Assembly (NCBI GenBank): GCA_023409435.1
Contig: JAEYHP010000043.1
Coordinates: forward strand, 1 to 8,248
DNA length: 8,248 nucleotides
Reading direction: 5' to 3'
Origin: Bacillota bacterium
Lineage (GTDB): Bacteria; Bacillota; Clostridia; Christensenellales; CAG-138
The notes under the pieces are model-generated. The model ran no database searches, was not told where the DNA came from, and saw nothing but the letters and a program-made list of their open reading frames with translations. Made by a program: the position numbers and the translations under genes. Below, in pieces: positions 1 to 5,586 of this stretch (position 1 is the stretch's first letter; every line of letters begins with the position of its first letter).

Positions 1-1
1 G

Positions 2-298
2 CTTGAGGCCATGACCTGCGTATGCTCCGTGGGCCTTGATATGATCGCCATTCCCGGCGACACGCCCGCCGAGACTATATCCGGTATCCTGGCGGACGAG
101 GCCGCTATCGGCATGGTCAACAATAAAACCACCGCCGTACGCATCATCCCCGCCCCCGGCAAAAAAGCGGGCGAGTTCGTGGAATTCGGCGGGCTTTTGG
201 GCCGCGCACCCGTCATGGACGTGAACCGGTATTCCTGCGACGCATTTATCGCGCGCGGCGGTCGCATCCCCGCGCCGATTCATAGTCTTAAGAACTAA
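2..298 (+). CDS. UPF0210 / DUF711 (PFL-like) family protein, 3' end only
   Basis: The reading frame is open from the window edge, so only the last 98 residues are present; the full family is about 450 aa. The segment contains typical C-terminal blocks of UPF0210: CSVGLDMIAIPGDT, then DEAAIGMVNNKTTAVR with a GKK turn, then FGGLLG and the terminal RGGRIPAPIHSLKN. I recognise these from the family; no search was run. Members have a pyruvate formate-lyase-like barrel fold but no established reaction. They are often encoded beside a small ACT-domain protein (UPF0237), which would lie upstream and out of view. An internal ATG at 11 is not the start, because the frame continues upstream and the family's N-terminal part is missing. 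The gene reads toward mnmE and could be co-transcribed with it. Confidence 0.85.
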   Translation, partial: LEAMTCVCSVGLDMIAIPGDTPAETISGILADEAAIGMVNNKTTAVRIIPAPGKKAGEFVEFGGLLGRAPVMDVNRYSCDAFIARGGRIPAPIHSLKN

Positions 299-305
299 AG
301 GTTAC

Positions 306-336
306 GCTACTTTTCTTTCCACGAAAGAAAAGTAGC
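306..336. repeat. Perfect 14-bp-stem palindrome (REP-like element) upstream of mnmE
   Basis: GCTACTTTTCTTTC (306-319) is the exact inverse complement of GAAAGAAAAGTAGC (323-336), with a CAC loop at 320-322. No T-run follows the stem on the + strand, so it is not a classical intrinsic terminator. The flanking stretch CAAAAGAAAGCGGC and the later GCTTTT (351-356) can form a second, weaker hairpin (AAAGC 342-346 with GCTTT 351-355) close to the mnmE ribosome site. From memory, similar ACTTTTCTTT/AAAGAAAAGT palindromes recur between genes in many bacterial genomes. It may be a dispersed repeat, an attenuator or a processing site. Confidence 0.7.
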
Positions 337-356
337 AAAAGAAAGCGGCAGCTTTT

Positions 357-360
357 GGAG
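357..360 (+). promoter_or_regulatory. Ribosome binding site that fixes the mnmE start
   Basis: GGAG lies 6 nt upstream of ATG 367. It overlaps an alternative in-frame TTG at 355, which therefore cannot be the start. The site is immediately downstream of the arm that could pair into a small hairpin at 342-355, so RNA structure could affect access to it; that last point is inference. Confidence 0.7.
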
Positions 361-366
361 CTACTT

Positions 367-1689
367 ATGTCCATCCCCGACACCATTTTTGCCCCTGCCA
401 CGCCGGTAGGCGGCGCAATCTGCATGCTGCGCGTCAGCGGCGCAAAAAGCGCCTCAGCGCTTTTTGCGCTTTCCAACAAGAAACTATCCGATCATCCGCG
501 CCGCATGACACGGGTTCGGCTAACGCACGACGGGCGGCAACTGGACGACGCGATAGCGGTGTTCTACCCTGCGCCCAACAGCTATACCGGCGAGGACATG
601 GCGGAAGTGTTCTGCCACGGCGGCCCCGCCGTGGTGCGTGCGGTGCAAAGCGCCTTGATTGCGTCGGAATTGCGCCCCGCCGAGCCGGGGGAATTCACGC
701 GCCGCGCGTTTTTGAACGGCAAAATGGACCTGGTGGAAGCGGAAGCGGTGATGGATTTAATACAATCTACCGCCGAGCGCGCGGCGGACGCCGCCATGGA
801 GCAGCTGCAGGGCAGGCTGAGCCGTGAGATCGCTTTGGTGGAAACGCTTCTGACCGAAGCGCTTTCCGGCGTCAGCGCCGCCATCGATTACCCGGAAGAG
901 CTTGAAGAGGACGTGTTTTCCGCGCTGCCGGAGCAGCTTTCTGAAGCGGAGCGGGCGTTATCTTCTCTCATCGCGCAGGGCAAGACCGGGCGCGTGCTGC
1001 GCGAAGGATTGCGCGTAGCGCTTGTTGGACGGCCCAACGCCGGAAAATCCAGCTTGATGAACGCGCTCCTGGGCTACCCCCGCGCCATCGTCACGCCGCA
1101 GGCGGGTACCACGCGGGACGTGCTGGAGGAGCAGCTTTCGTTGGACGGCGTCCCAATCCGCCTGTTTGACACTGCGGGTCTAAGGGAAACCGAAGACGAA
1201 GCGGAGCGCGAAGGCGTTTCCCGCGCTTTCAATGCCATGCAACGAGCGGACCTTGTGCTGCTGCTGCTCGACGGTTCCGCGCCGCTCACCACACAGGATC
1301 AATCTTTATTGGAACAAACGCGGAACATCAAACGCATCCTGCTGCAAACAAAGGTCGATCTCCCCATTGCGTGGGAGTTGGATGCGCTTTCTGAAGGAGA
1401 AGGGACGCTTGCAGTCAGCGCGAAAACGGGCGAAGGGCTGGACGCCCTGACGGACGCCATTCGCCATGCCGCAGGGCCAATTTCCGGCGCGTATGTCACC
1501 AATGCGCGGCATGTGGGAGCCTTGGAAGAAGCGCTGGGCTTTATCTGTTCGGCGAAAAATGCGCCGGAGCCGGACTGCATGGCGACGGATCTCCGCGGGG
1601 CGCTACTCGCCCTTGGCTCTATTACCGGAAGTACTGTGGATGAAACGGTGATTGACCGCATATTCGAGCGCTTCTGCGTAGGAAAATAA
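367..1689 (+). CDS. mnmE: tRNA uridine-5-carboxymethylaminomethyl modification GTPase MnmE
   Basis: MnmE (TrmE) works with MnmG to install the (carboxymethyl)aminomethyl group on C5 of the wobble uridine of certain tRNAs, using a folate one-carbon unit in the cytoplasm. The 440-aa product is slightly shorter than the usual ~455. The N-terminal folate-binding/dimerisation domain starts SIPDTIFAPATPVGG, followed by a helical domain with an inserted Ras-like G domain. G motifs are GRPNAGKS at 221-228 (P loop), TTRD at 248-251, DTAG at 268-271, TKVD at 328-331 (a variant of NKxD) and SAK at 351-353. The C-terminus ends FCVGK with the conserved cysteine at about 437. I chose ATG 367 because GGAG at 357-360 sits 6 nt before it and the family begins here. 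No mnmG follows directly, unlike the common mnmE-mnmG arrangement. Confidence 0.96.
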   Translation: MSIPDTIFAPATPVGGAICMLRVSGAKSASALFALSNKKLSDHPRRMTRVRLTHDGRQLDDAIAVFYPAPNSYTGEDMAEVFCHGGPAVVRAVQSALIASELRPAEPGEFTRRAFLNGKMDLVEAEAVMDLIQSTAERAADAAMEQLQGRLSREIALVETLLTEALSGVSAAIDYPEELEEDVFSALPEQLSEAERALSSLIAQGKTGRVLREGLRVALVGRPNAGKSSLMNALLGYPRAIVTPQAGTTRDVLEEQLSLDGVPIRLFDTAGLRETEDEAEREGVSRAFNAMQRADLVLLLLDGSAPLTTQDQSLLEQTRNIKRILLQTKVDLPIAWELDALSEGEGTLAVSAKTGEGLDALTDAIRHAAGPISGAYVTNARHVGALEEALGFICSAKNAPEPDCMATDLRGALLALGSITGSTVDETVIDRIFERFCVGK

Positions 1690-1713
1690 TTGCAGGAACG
1701 GCAATTTGTTGCG

Positions 1714-1719
1714 TATACT
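1714..1719 (+). promoter_or_regulatory. Possible -10 box for the nitroreductase gene
   Basis: TATACT (5 of 6 matches to TATAAT) lies in the 72-nt gap between mnmE and the next gene. The best -35 candidate is TTGCAG at 1690-1695 with an 18-nt spacer, which is weak. A start of transcription near 1726 would give a short leader with a GCACA/TGTGC hairpin (1731-1735 and 1742-1746) just before the ribosome site. Read-through from mnmE is equally possible because there is no terminator in the gap. Confidence 0.35.
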
Positions 1720-1761
1720 CATAAAAAGGCGCACAGGGAATTGTGCAAAAGGAGACCCGCT

Positions 1762-2301
1762 ATGATTTATGAAAAATCCACCATGGACGCGCTTTTGCAG
1801 CGCCGCAGCATACGCTCCTTTACCCAAGAGCCCGTAAGCGAGGGGCAGGTTCACACCATCTTACGCGCGGGCATGTTTGCGCCATCCGCGCACAACAGGC
1901 GCACCTGGGAGATCATCACCGTCATGTCCCGCGGAACGCTCGATGCGCTTGCCCCCATGAGCAGGTGGTGGGGCGTGCTCAAAGAGGCCCCGCTGTGCAT
2001 CGTGTGCTGCGGCTATTCCGCCGGGATCAAGCCCGAGGATGAGGAATTCTTAGTGCAGAACAGCATCGCGGCCACGGAGAACATGCTCCTTTGTATCGAC
2101 GCGATGGGGCTGGGCGGCGTATGGCTGGGCATCCATGCCAAACGGCCCTATTACGCGGACGTAAAAGCACTACTAAACATTCCGGGAGACGTGCGCGTGG
2201 TCAGCCTGATTGCGGTGGGTCACCCCAAGGAGCCGCTTCCGCCGCGCGCGCAGCCCGCAGAACGCTTTGAGGAACAAAAGTGGCATAAGGAAAAGTGGTA
2301 A
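1762..2301 (+). CDS. Nitroreductase family protein (FMN-dependent)
   Basis: The family uses FMN and NAD(P)H to reduce nitro compounds, quinones, flavins or enones; the physiological substrate here is unknown. The 179-aa protein has the expected order of motifs: RRSIRSF (14-20, FMN phosphate contact), APSAHNRRTWE (40-50), QNSIAATENMLL (99-110), GLGGVWLGI (116-124) and SLIAVGHPKE (148-157) near the C-terminus. It is a short, single-domain member with no extra ferredoxin or Fe-S segment and no signal peptide, so it should be cytoplasmic, probably as a dimer. ATG 1762 is chosen because AAGGAG (1749-1754) precedes it by 7 nt; the in-frame TTG at 1690 would add 24 residues without family similarity. 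It lies 72 nt after mnmE on the same strand. Confidence 0.9.
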   Translation: MIYEKSTMDALLQRRSIRSFTQEPVSEGQVHTILRAGMFAPSAHNRRTWEIITVMSRGTLDALAPMSRWWGVLKEAPLCIVCCGYSAGIKPEDEEFLVQNSIAATENMLLCIDAMGLGGVWLGIHAKRPYYADVKALLNIPGDVRVVSLIAVGHPKEPLPPRAQPAERFEEQKWHKEKW

Positions 2302-2337
2302 ATAAGAAACACAATCATTTAACTCAGAAAATGGGTT

Positions 2338-2360
2338 CTTAGGGCCGTTACGGCCCTAAG
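2338..2360. repeat. Perfect 10-bp hairpin after the nitroreductase gene
   Basis: CTTAGGGCCG (2338-2347) pairs exactly with CGGCCCTAAG (2351-2360) around a TTA loop. No T-run follows, so termination is unlikely from this hairpin alone. It is the first of three successive hairpins between the converging genes. Confidence 0.75.
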
Positions 2361-2365
2361 TGGAA

Positions 2366-2387
2366 GTTGGAGGGCGAAGCCCTCAAC
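2366..2387. repeat. Second hairpin of the 2338-2426 array
   Basis: GTTG and AGGGC (2366-2375) pair with GCCCT and CAAC (2379-2387), with one bulged G at 2370 and a GAA loop. The spacer between this and the first hairpin is only 5 nt, so the three stems form one closely packed structured block. Confidence 0.65.
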
Positions 2388-2391
2388 GTAT

Positions 2392-2426
2392 AAAAGGCTC
2401 CGCTGCATGTTGCAGCGGAGCCTTTT
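2392..2426. terminator. Bidirectional rho-independent terminator
   Basis: A 16-bp perfect stem runs from AAAAGGCTCCGCTGCA (2392-2407) to TGCAGCGGAGCCTTTT (2411-2426) with a TGT loop. The A-run on one side and the T-run on the other let it act in both directions. It ends transcription from the nitroreductase gene on the + strand, and from the holin-like gene on the - strand, whose stop codon is only 9 nt away. Confidence 0.9.
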
Positions 2427-2435
2427 GCCATGAAC

Positions 2436-2729
2436 TTATTTCTTTTTCTGCGGCACGCCGCGCGCGATCTTCACCGCGTCAAACGCGCCGTTTGCGGCGA
2501 GGCTTACAACCACTGCGTTGATGAGGCACAGCGCGCCGCTGTTAAGCGTAAGCCCGGTGGTAAATGCCGTAGACAATAACAATAGAATGAATGCGACCAG
2601 GTAGCTGAATACCCGCGTGGGAAGCTTCCCAATCAAGGGGACTCCTTTTAACAGTTGCGTGATGAGTGTTGTTGCCAATGTCGCGCCGGAGTAGGTAGCC
2701 AGCATGCTCCATGAAAAGAACTCTTCCAT
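2436..2729 (-). CDS. Holin-like small membrane protein
   Basis: This 97-aa protein has about three hydrophobic segments (roughly 10-27, 39-56 and 64-80) and a basic KKK tail, the build of a phage holin: a pore former that releases or activates an endolysin at the cell membrane. An ISGRGSN-like pattern is not present, but the third segment, VVVSLAANGAFD, resembles the VSRGSNFISD region of the holin at 5587-5859, so the two may belong to one broad type (inference). The start at 2729 is supported by GGAGG about 7 nt upstream. It lies on the same strand as the lysis genes but is separated from them by two + strand genes. It has its own terminator at 2392-2426. It could instead be a generic small membrane protein. 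Confidence 0.6.
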   Translation of the reverse strand: MEEFFSWSMLATYSGATLATTLITQLLKGVPLIGKLPTRVFSYLVAFILLLLSTAFTTGLTLNSGALCLINAVVVSLAANGAFDAVKIARGVPQKKK

Positions 2730-2942
2730 AGCGCCCTCCTTTCTGAATTAACAATATGAATAAGAGGGGCCTCATATGCCCATCCGGCGCCGTATCTACC
2801 AGGGTCGCTTACTCCACTTTTTCTGAATATGTTTGAAAGTATGCTCCGCGCAGCACGGGATTTGCCGTAAGACTCTTTTGTGCCGTTCGAGGTGCGGGCT
2901 AGAGGCCTTGCACTCCCGCAGCTGCAATTTTTTCAAATCTGA

Positions 2943-2972
2943 AATTTTTTACGTTATTTTGTAATAGTTTTG
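2943..2972 (+). promoter_or_regulatory. Upstream AT-rich element conserved between the two surface-protein genes
   Basis: This stretch aligns without gaps to 4261-4290: both read AATTTTTT, then ATTTTGTAAT after a short CG-containing segment, with about 24 of 30 positions identical by eye. It ends about 45 nt upstream of the shared leader start. It could be an UP-element (RNA polymerase alpha contact) or an operator. It is better conserved than the core promoter between the copies. Confidence 0.45.
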
Positions 2973-3016
2973 AAATATTTTTTTGGGATCTGGAAATAAT
3001 AGACGGCGAAGTACCC

Positions 3017-3045
3017 TGTGCAAGAGGTTCCCGAACTTATTTGCA
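3017..3045 (+). promoter_or_regulatory. Leader hairpin, copy 1
   Basis: TGCAA (3019-3023) pairs with TTGCA (3041-3045), and AGGTT (3025-3029) with AACTT (3034-3038), including one G-U pair and a CCCG loop. The 17 nt from 3017 to 3033 are identical to 4335-4351 in copy 2. It lies 30 nt before the start codon of the first surface-protein gene. A 5'-terminal hairpin could stabilise the mRNA or bind a regulator; the role is inferred. Confidence 0.55.
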
Positions 3046-3075
3046 GCAAAAAATTAAAACGAAAGAGGTAATACA

Positions 3076-4149
3076 ATGAAGAAGTTTTTGACCCTGGTCC
3101 TCGCTCTGGTTCTGGCTCTAGCTCTGGCCGCGCCCGCCATGGCGTTTACTTCCGTTGAGCCCGACACCGACACACCCTATGAGCTGGATATCTATCTCGT
3201 AGACTATGAAGATGATGCGTTCTTCGGCTATGCCAGCCTGCCCGCTACGGACCGCGGCTACGCCAAGAACGAGATCGTTGCGGCGATTGTTGAATTCGTG
3301 ACCCCCAAGAATGAGGAGCTTGATGAGGACTTTGACTCCCTTGTCCTCTCCGGTGAAGACGTAACACTCAACGTCACCGACAACGAAATAAGCGGCAGTA
3401 AGGGAACGCTTTACACCTCCGCAGGCAACCTGAAGTTTGCCTGGGACGGCGATGAACTGAGCTATTCAGCTTTGGAGAAGTTCGATGATACTGACAAGAA
3501 GACGACCGGCAAGGTCCTGTTCTTTGCCAAGGTCACCGGCGACGACGCTTCCCTGACCGCCACATTGAACGCGGATGATTCGGGATTTGAGAACCCCCCG
3601 GCAGAAAGCTCCTATTCCTCGCTTCACAGCATCCTTTTCGTGGGAGATGATTATATCGTTGACCATGCTACCGGTGCATTTGTGATATATGATGAGGATG
3701 TAAACCCGCTCTTCGAGATCACCGTGGACAGCAAGAACAAGACCAAAGACCTGTATATCTATGCGGAAGAAGATAGCAACTATGACGCATACCTCGCCGT
3801 AAACCCGGAAGCTGGCGTATTCTACGGGAAAGGCTCTGCTGAACGCGTGACTGAAAAATCTCTCATTCGCGAGCTGCAGGGCATCTATGAAGACGCGTTC
3901 GTTGACGATTTCGGCTTCGACTTCAGCATCCAGGGCGGCCTCCTGAAAGAGTCCTTCTTTACAGGCATCAACGGCGAAGATGATGTCTCCGCCACTGTTG
4001 ACATCGAACCCTGGACCGCTTATGTCACCGTTCCCGACGCCATCGTTATCGATCCCCCGAAGACCGGTGACGCCGCGAGCATAGCCGGCTTCGTAATGAT
4101 CGTTCTGGCCGCTGCCGCTGTTGTGGCTGTGAGGAAGGTTCGCGCGTAA
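3076..4149 (+). CDS. Secreted, PPKTG-anchored surface protein of unknown family (paralogue A)
   Basis: I do not recognise the central domain. The 357-aa product starts MKKFLTLVLALVLALALAAPAMA, a signal peptide likely cut after AMA (23/24). It ends with PPKTG (327-331), a hydrophobic stretch (about 337-352) and a basic RKVRA tail, the layout of a sortase substrate with P in place of L in LPxTG. The ~300-residue mature region is strongly acidic, with alternating hydrophobic/polar stretches suggesting beta structure, and contains DIYLV, DRGYAKNEIVAAIVE, FDSLVLSGE, KVLFFAKVT, YLAVNPE, DFGFDFS and PWTAYVTVPD blocks. All of these are shared with the paralogue at 4396. GAGG at 3065-3068 lies 7 nt before ATG. 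It has its own leader and terminator, so it is probably monocistronic. It could be an adhesin, S-layer-like or ligand-binding protein. Confidence 0.85.
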   Translation: MKKFLTLVLALVLALALAAPAMAFTSVEPDTDTPYELDIYLVDYEDDAFFGYASLPATDRGYAKNEIVAAIVEFVTPKNEELDEDFDSLVLSGEDVTLNVTDNEISGSKGTLYTSAGNLKFAWDGDELSYSALEKFDDTDKKTTGKVLFFAKVTGDDASLTATLNADDSGFENPPAESSYSSLHSILFVGDDYIVDHATGAFVIYDEDVNPLFEITVDSKNKTKDLYIYAEEDSNYDAYLAVNPEAGVFYGKGSAERVTEKSLIRELQGIYEDAFVDDFGFDFSIQGGLLKESFFTGINGEDDVSATVDIEPWTAYVTVPDAIVIDPPKTGDAASIAGFVMIVLAAAAVVAVRKVRA

Positions 4150-4187
4150 ACATTAAACAAAAACCAATCATCGGGAACAATTGCACA

Positions 4188-4216
4188 AAAAGCCCGCCTT
4201 CACAGGCGGGCTTTAT
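4188..4216 (+). terminator. Rho-independent terminator of paralogue A
   Basis: AAAGCCCGCC (4189-4198) pairs with GGCGGGCTTT (4205-4214) around TTCACA, followed by TTTAT. The preceding ATTGCACAAAAA and the stem sequence are shared with the terminator of paralogue B at 5519-5547, which shows that the duplicated unit includes the terminator. Confidence 0.85.
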
Positions 4217-4220
4217 ACAT

Positions 4221-4233
4221 TGCATATCCTTGA
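4221..4233. repeat. 13-bp direct repeat TGCATATCCTTGA, copy 1
   Basis: The same 13 bases occur at 5566-5578. Both lie just beyond the matching terminators, 7 nt and about 19 nt after the stem, so they probably mark how far the duplicated unit extends. Confidence 0.6.
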
Positions 4234-4300
4234 GCTGCTGCGGCAGGTTTTTCAGCACGTAATTTTTTGCGCCATTTTGTAATTATTTCGTAATATTCTA

Positions 4301-4329
4301 TTGACACGTATAAGAAAGTTTGTTAAAGT
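4301..4329 (+). promoter_or_regulatory. Sigma-A-type promoter of paralogue B
   Basis: A perfect -35 box TTGACA (4301-4306) is followed after 17 nt by TAAAGT (4324-4329) with an extended -10 TG at 4321-4322. Transcription would start near 4336, so the mRNA would begin almost exactly at the leader hairpin. An AT-rich upstream element (4261-4290) shared with copy 1 precedes it. Confidence 0.7.
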
Positions 4330-4334
4330 GACAG

Positions 4335-4363
4335 TGTGCAAGAGGTTCCCGCTCTCATTTGCA
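4335..4363 (+). promoter_or_regulatory. Leader hairpin, copy 2
   Basis: The 5' arm (4335-4351) is identical to copy 1, while the 3' arm differs. TGCAA (4337-4341) still pairs with TTGCA (4359-4363), and GAGG (4342-4345) can pair with TCTC (4353-4356) after a 2-nt bulge. The lower stem and the TTCCCG loop region are retained. It begins at the predicted transcription start. Confidence 0.55.
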
Positions 4364-4395
4364 AACAAGTATAAAATAACGAAAGGGGTACTACC

Positions 4396-5481
4396 ATGAA
4401 AAAGTTTTTAACCCTGGTTCTCGCTCTGGTTTTTGCTCTGGCTCTGACCGTGCCCGCTATGGCCTTCACCTCCGTTACGGCCGATGAGGACACCCCCTAC
4501 GAGCTGGACATTTATCTCGTAGAGCATGAAGATGATTCTTTCTTCGGCCTCGTCGGCCTGCCTCCCTCGGATCGCGGCTATGCCAAGAACGAGATCGTTG
4601 CGGCGATCGTTGAAATCGTCGTTCCCAAGGACGAGGATCTTGGTGCGGATTTTGACTCCCTCGTTCTTTCCGGCGAGAATGTTAGCCTGAAGGTTATAGA
4701 AAACAATATCGCCGCCGGAGACGCGACGCTCTACACCAGCAAGGGCGACAAGCTTTTCGCCTATAGCACCGCCGACGATGAGCTGTCGACTGATGCTCTT
4801 GCTATCTATGACACCGGCGATTCCAAGACGACCGTTAAGGTTCTGTTCTTCGCCAAGGTTACCGACGACGACGCTTCCCTGACCGCTACCCTGAATGCGG
4901 ATGACTCCAGTTTTGGCACCCTCGGCGCCTCCTATTCTTCTCTGACCAACGCTTTGATCGTGGGCGATTATGTTGTTAAGCACACTTCCAATAGCTTCTT
5001 GGTATATGATAAGGATTCTTTTAGTCCCGATCCCGCGGATGCCGTTAAGCTCTTCGAAATCACCGTGAACGACGACAACGAGACCGAAGACCTGTTCATC
5101 TATGATGAAGATGGTGTCAAGTATCTCGCCGTCAACCCCGAAGGTGGCGTGTTCTACAATGCTGCTGGCTCCACCCGCATAACCAACAACTCTATCATCC
5201 GTGACCTGCAGGCAATCTATGAAGATGCTTTCGTTGAAGACTTCGGCTTTGACTTCAGCGTCTCTGGCGGCATCCTGAAGGAGTCCTTCTTCTCCGACGT
5301 CAACGGTTCCGACGATGTCGAAGCGACCGTTGAAATCAAGCCCTGGACCGCTTATGTCACCGTTCCCGACAACATCGTCGTGGACCCCCCGAAGACCGGT
5401 GATGCCGCGAGCATCGTTGGCTTCGTGATGATCGTTCTGGCCGCTGCCGCTGTTGTAGCTGTCAAGAAGGTCCGTGCGTAA
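4396..5481 (+). CDS. Secreted, PPKTG-anchored surface protein of unknown family (paralogue B)
   Basis: This is a tandem paralogue of the gene at 3076. The 361-aa product has a signal peptide MKKFLTLVLALVFALALTVPAMA (cut after about 23), an acidic mature region, then PPKTG (331-335), a hydrophobic segment and a KKVRA tail. It is therefore predicted to be exported and linked to the cell wall by a sortase, which is not encoded here. By eye well over half of the residues match paralogue A. The blocks at the N-terminus of the mature part (DTPYELDIYLV) and at the C-terminus (from IYEDAFV to the end) are nearly identical, and the middle (about 105-260) is the most different, with small insertions. 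AGGGG (4384-4388) lies 7 nt before ATG. It has a near-consensus promoter, a leader hairpin and a strong terminator. Function unknown. Confidence 0.85.
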   Translation: MKKFLTLVLALVFALALTVPAMAFTSVTADEDTPYELDIYLVEHEDDSFFGLVGLPPSDRGYAKNEIVAAIVEIVVPKDEDLGADFDSLVLSGENVSLKVIENNIAAGDATLYTSKGDKLFAYSTADDELSTDALAIYDTGDSKTTVKVLFFAKVTDDDASLTATLNADDSSFGTLGASYSSLTNALIVGDYVVKHTSNSFLVYDKDSFSPDPADAVKLFEITVNDDNETEDLFIYDEDGVKYLAVNPEGGVFYNAAGSTRITNNSIIRDLQAIYEDAFVEDFGFDFSVSGGILKESFFSDVNGSDDVEATVEIKPWTAYVTVPDNIVVDPPKTGDAASIVGFVMIVLAAAAVVAVKKVRA

Positions 5482-5516
5482 GCATTAAATCCCTATCGGG
5501 AGCCGTAAAATTGCAC

Positions 5517-5547
5517 AAAAAAAGCCCGCCATCACGGCGGGCTTTTT
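5517..5547. terminator. Strong bidirectional terminator between converging units
   Basis: AAAAAGCCCGCC (5519-5530) pairs with GGCGGGCTTTTT (5536-5547) around ATCAC. The T-run serves paralogue B on the + strand. The A-run from 5517 becomes a T-run of seven for the - strand lysis cassette, whose last stop codon lies at 5587-5589. Confidence 0.92.
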
Positions 5548-5552
5548 CCATG

Positions 5553-5578
5553 TCAAGGATTGTCATGCATATCCTTGA
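5553..5578. repeat. 8-bp inverted repeat containing 13-bp repeat copy 2
   Basis: TCAAGGAT (5553-5560) is the inverse complement of ATCCTTGA (5571-5578) with a 10-nt loop. The right arm is part of TGCATATCCTTGA (5566-5578), also found at 4221-4233. It lies between the shared terminator and the holin stop codon, in the 3' untranslated part of the lysis transcript. Confidence 0.55.
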
Positions 5579-5586
5579 TGTACGTT

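Larger units (their letters stand above)
2730..3075. other. Divergent intergenic region, 346 nt, no gene seen
   Basis: The region separates the - strand holin-like gene from the first + strand surface-protein gene, so it should carry two outward promoters. Its left part holds the holin-like gene's ribosome site (GGAGG) and a GC-mixed stretch in which I see no convincing gene or RNA. Around 2893-2920 a TGCGGG/CCCGCA inverted repeat precedes a T-run at 2928-2933, a weak terminator-like arrangement. From 2943 on it is very AT-rich and aligns without gaps to the upstream region of the second paralogue (4261 on). Confidence 0.7.

Noticed and set aside
355..366. In-frame TTG at 355 as the mnmE start
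   Set aside because: It overlaps the ribosome site GGAG (357-360), which is correctly spaced for ATG 367, where the family's N-terminus begins.
1690..1761. TTG at 1690 as the nitroreductase start
   Set aside because: It directly abuts the mnmE stop, has no ribosome site and adds residues unlike the family; AAGGAG supports ATG 1762.
2893..2933. TGCGGG/CCCGCA hairpin with a later T-run as a terminator
   Set aside because: The loop is 16 nt and the T-run starts 7 nt after the stem, so it is too weak to call; mentioned only in the intergenic entry.
2302..3075. tRNA gene or att core as the phage attachment site
   Set aside because: I saw no tRNA-like cloverleaf, and the other prophage end is outside the window, so no core repeat can be matched.
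4408..4983. Long antisense reading frame opposite paralogue B
   Set aside because: It mirrors the codon bias of the real gene, has no credible ribosome site or family, and the + strand gene has signal peptide, anchor, promoter and terminator.
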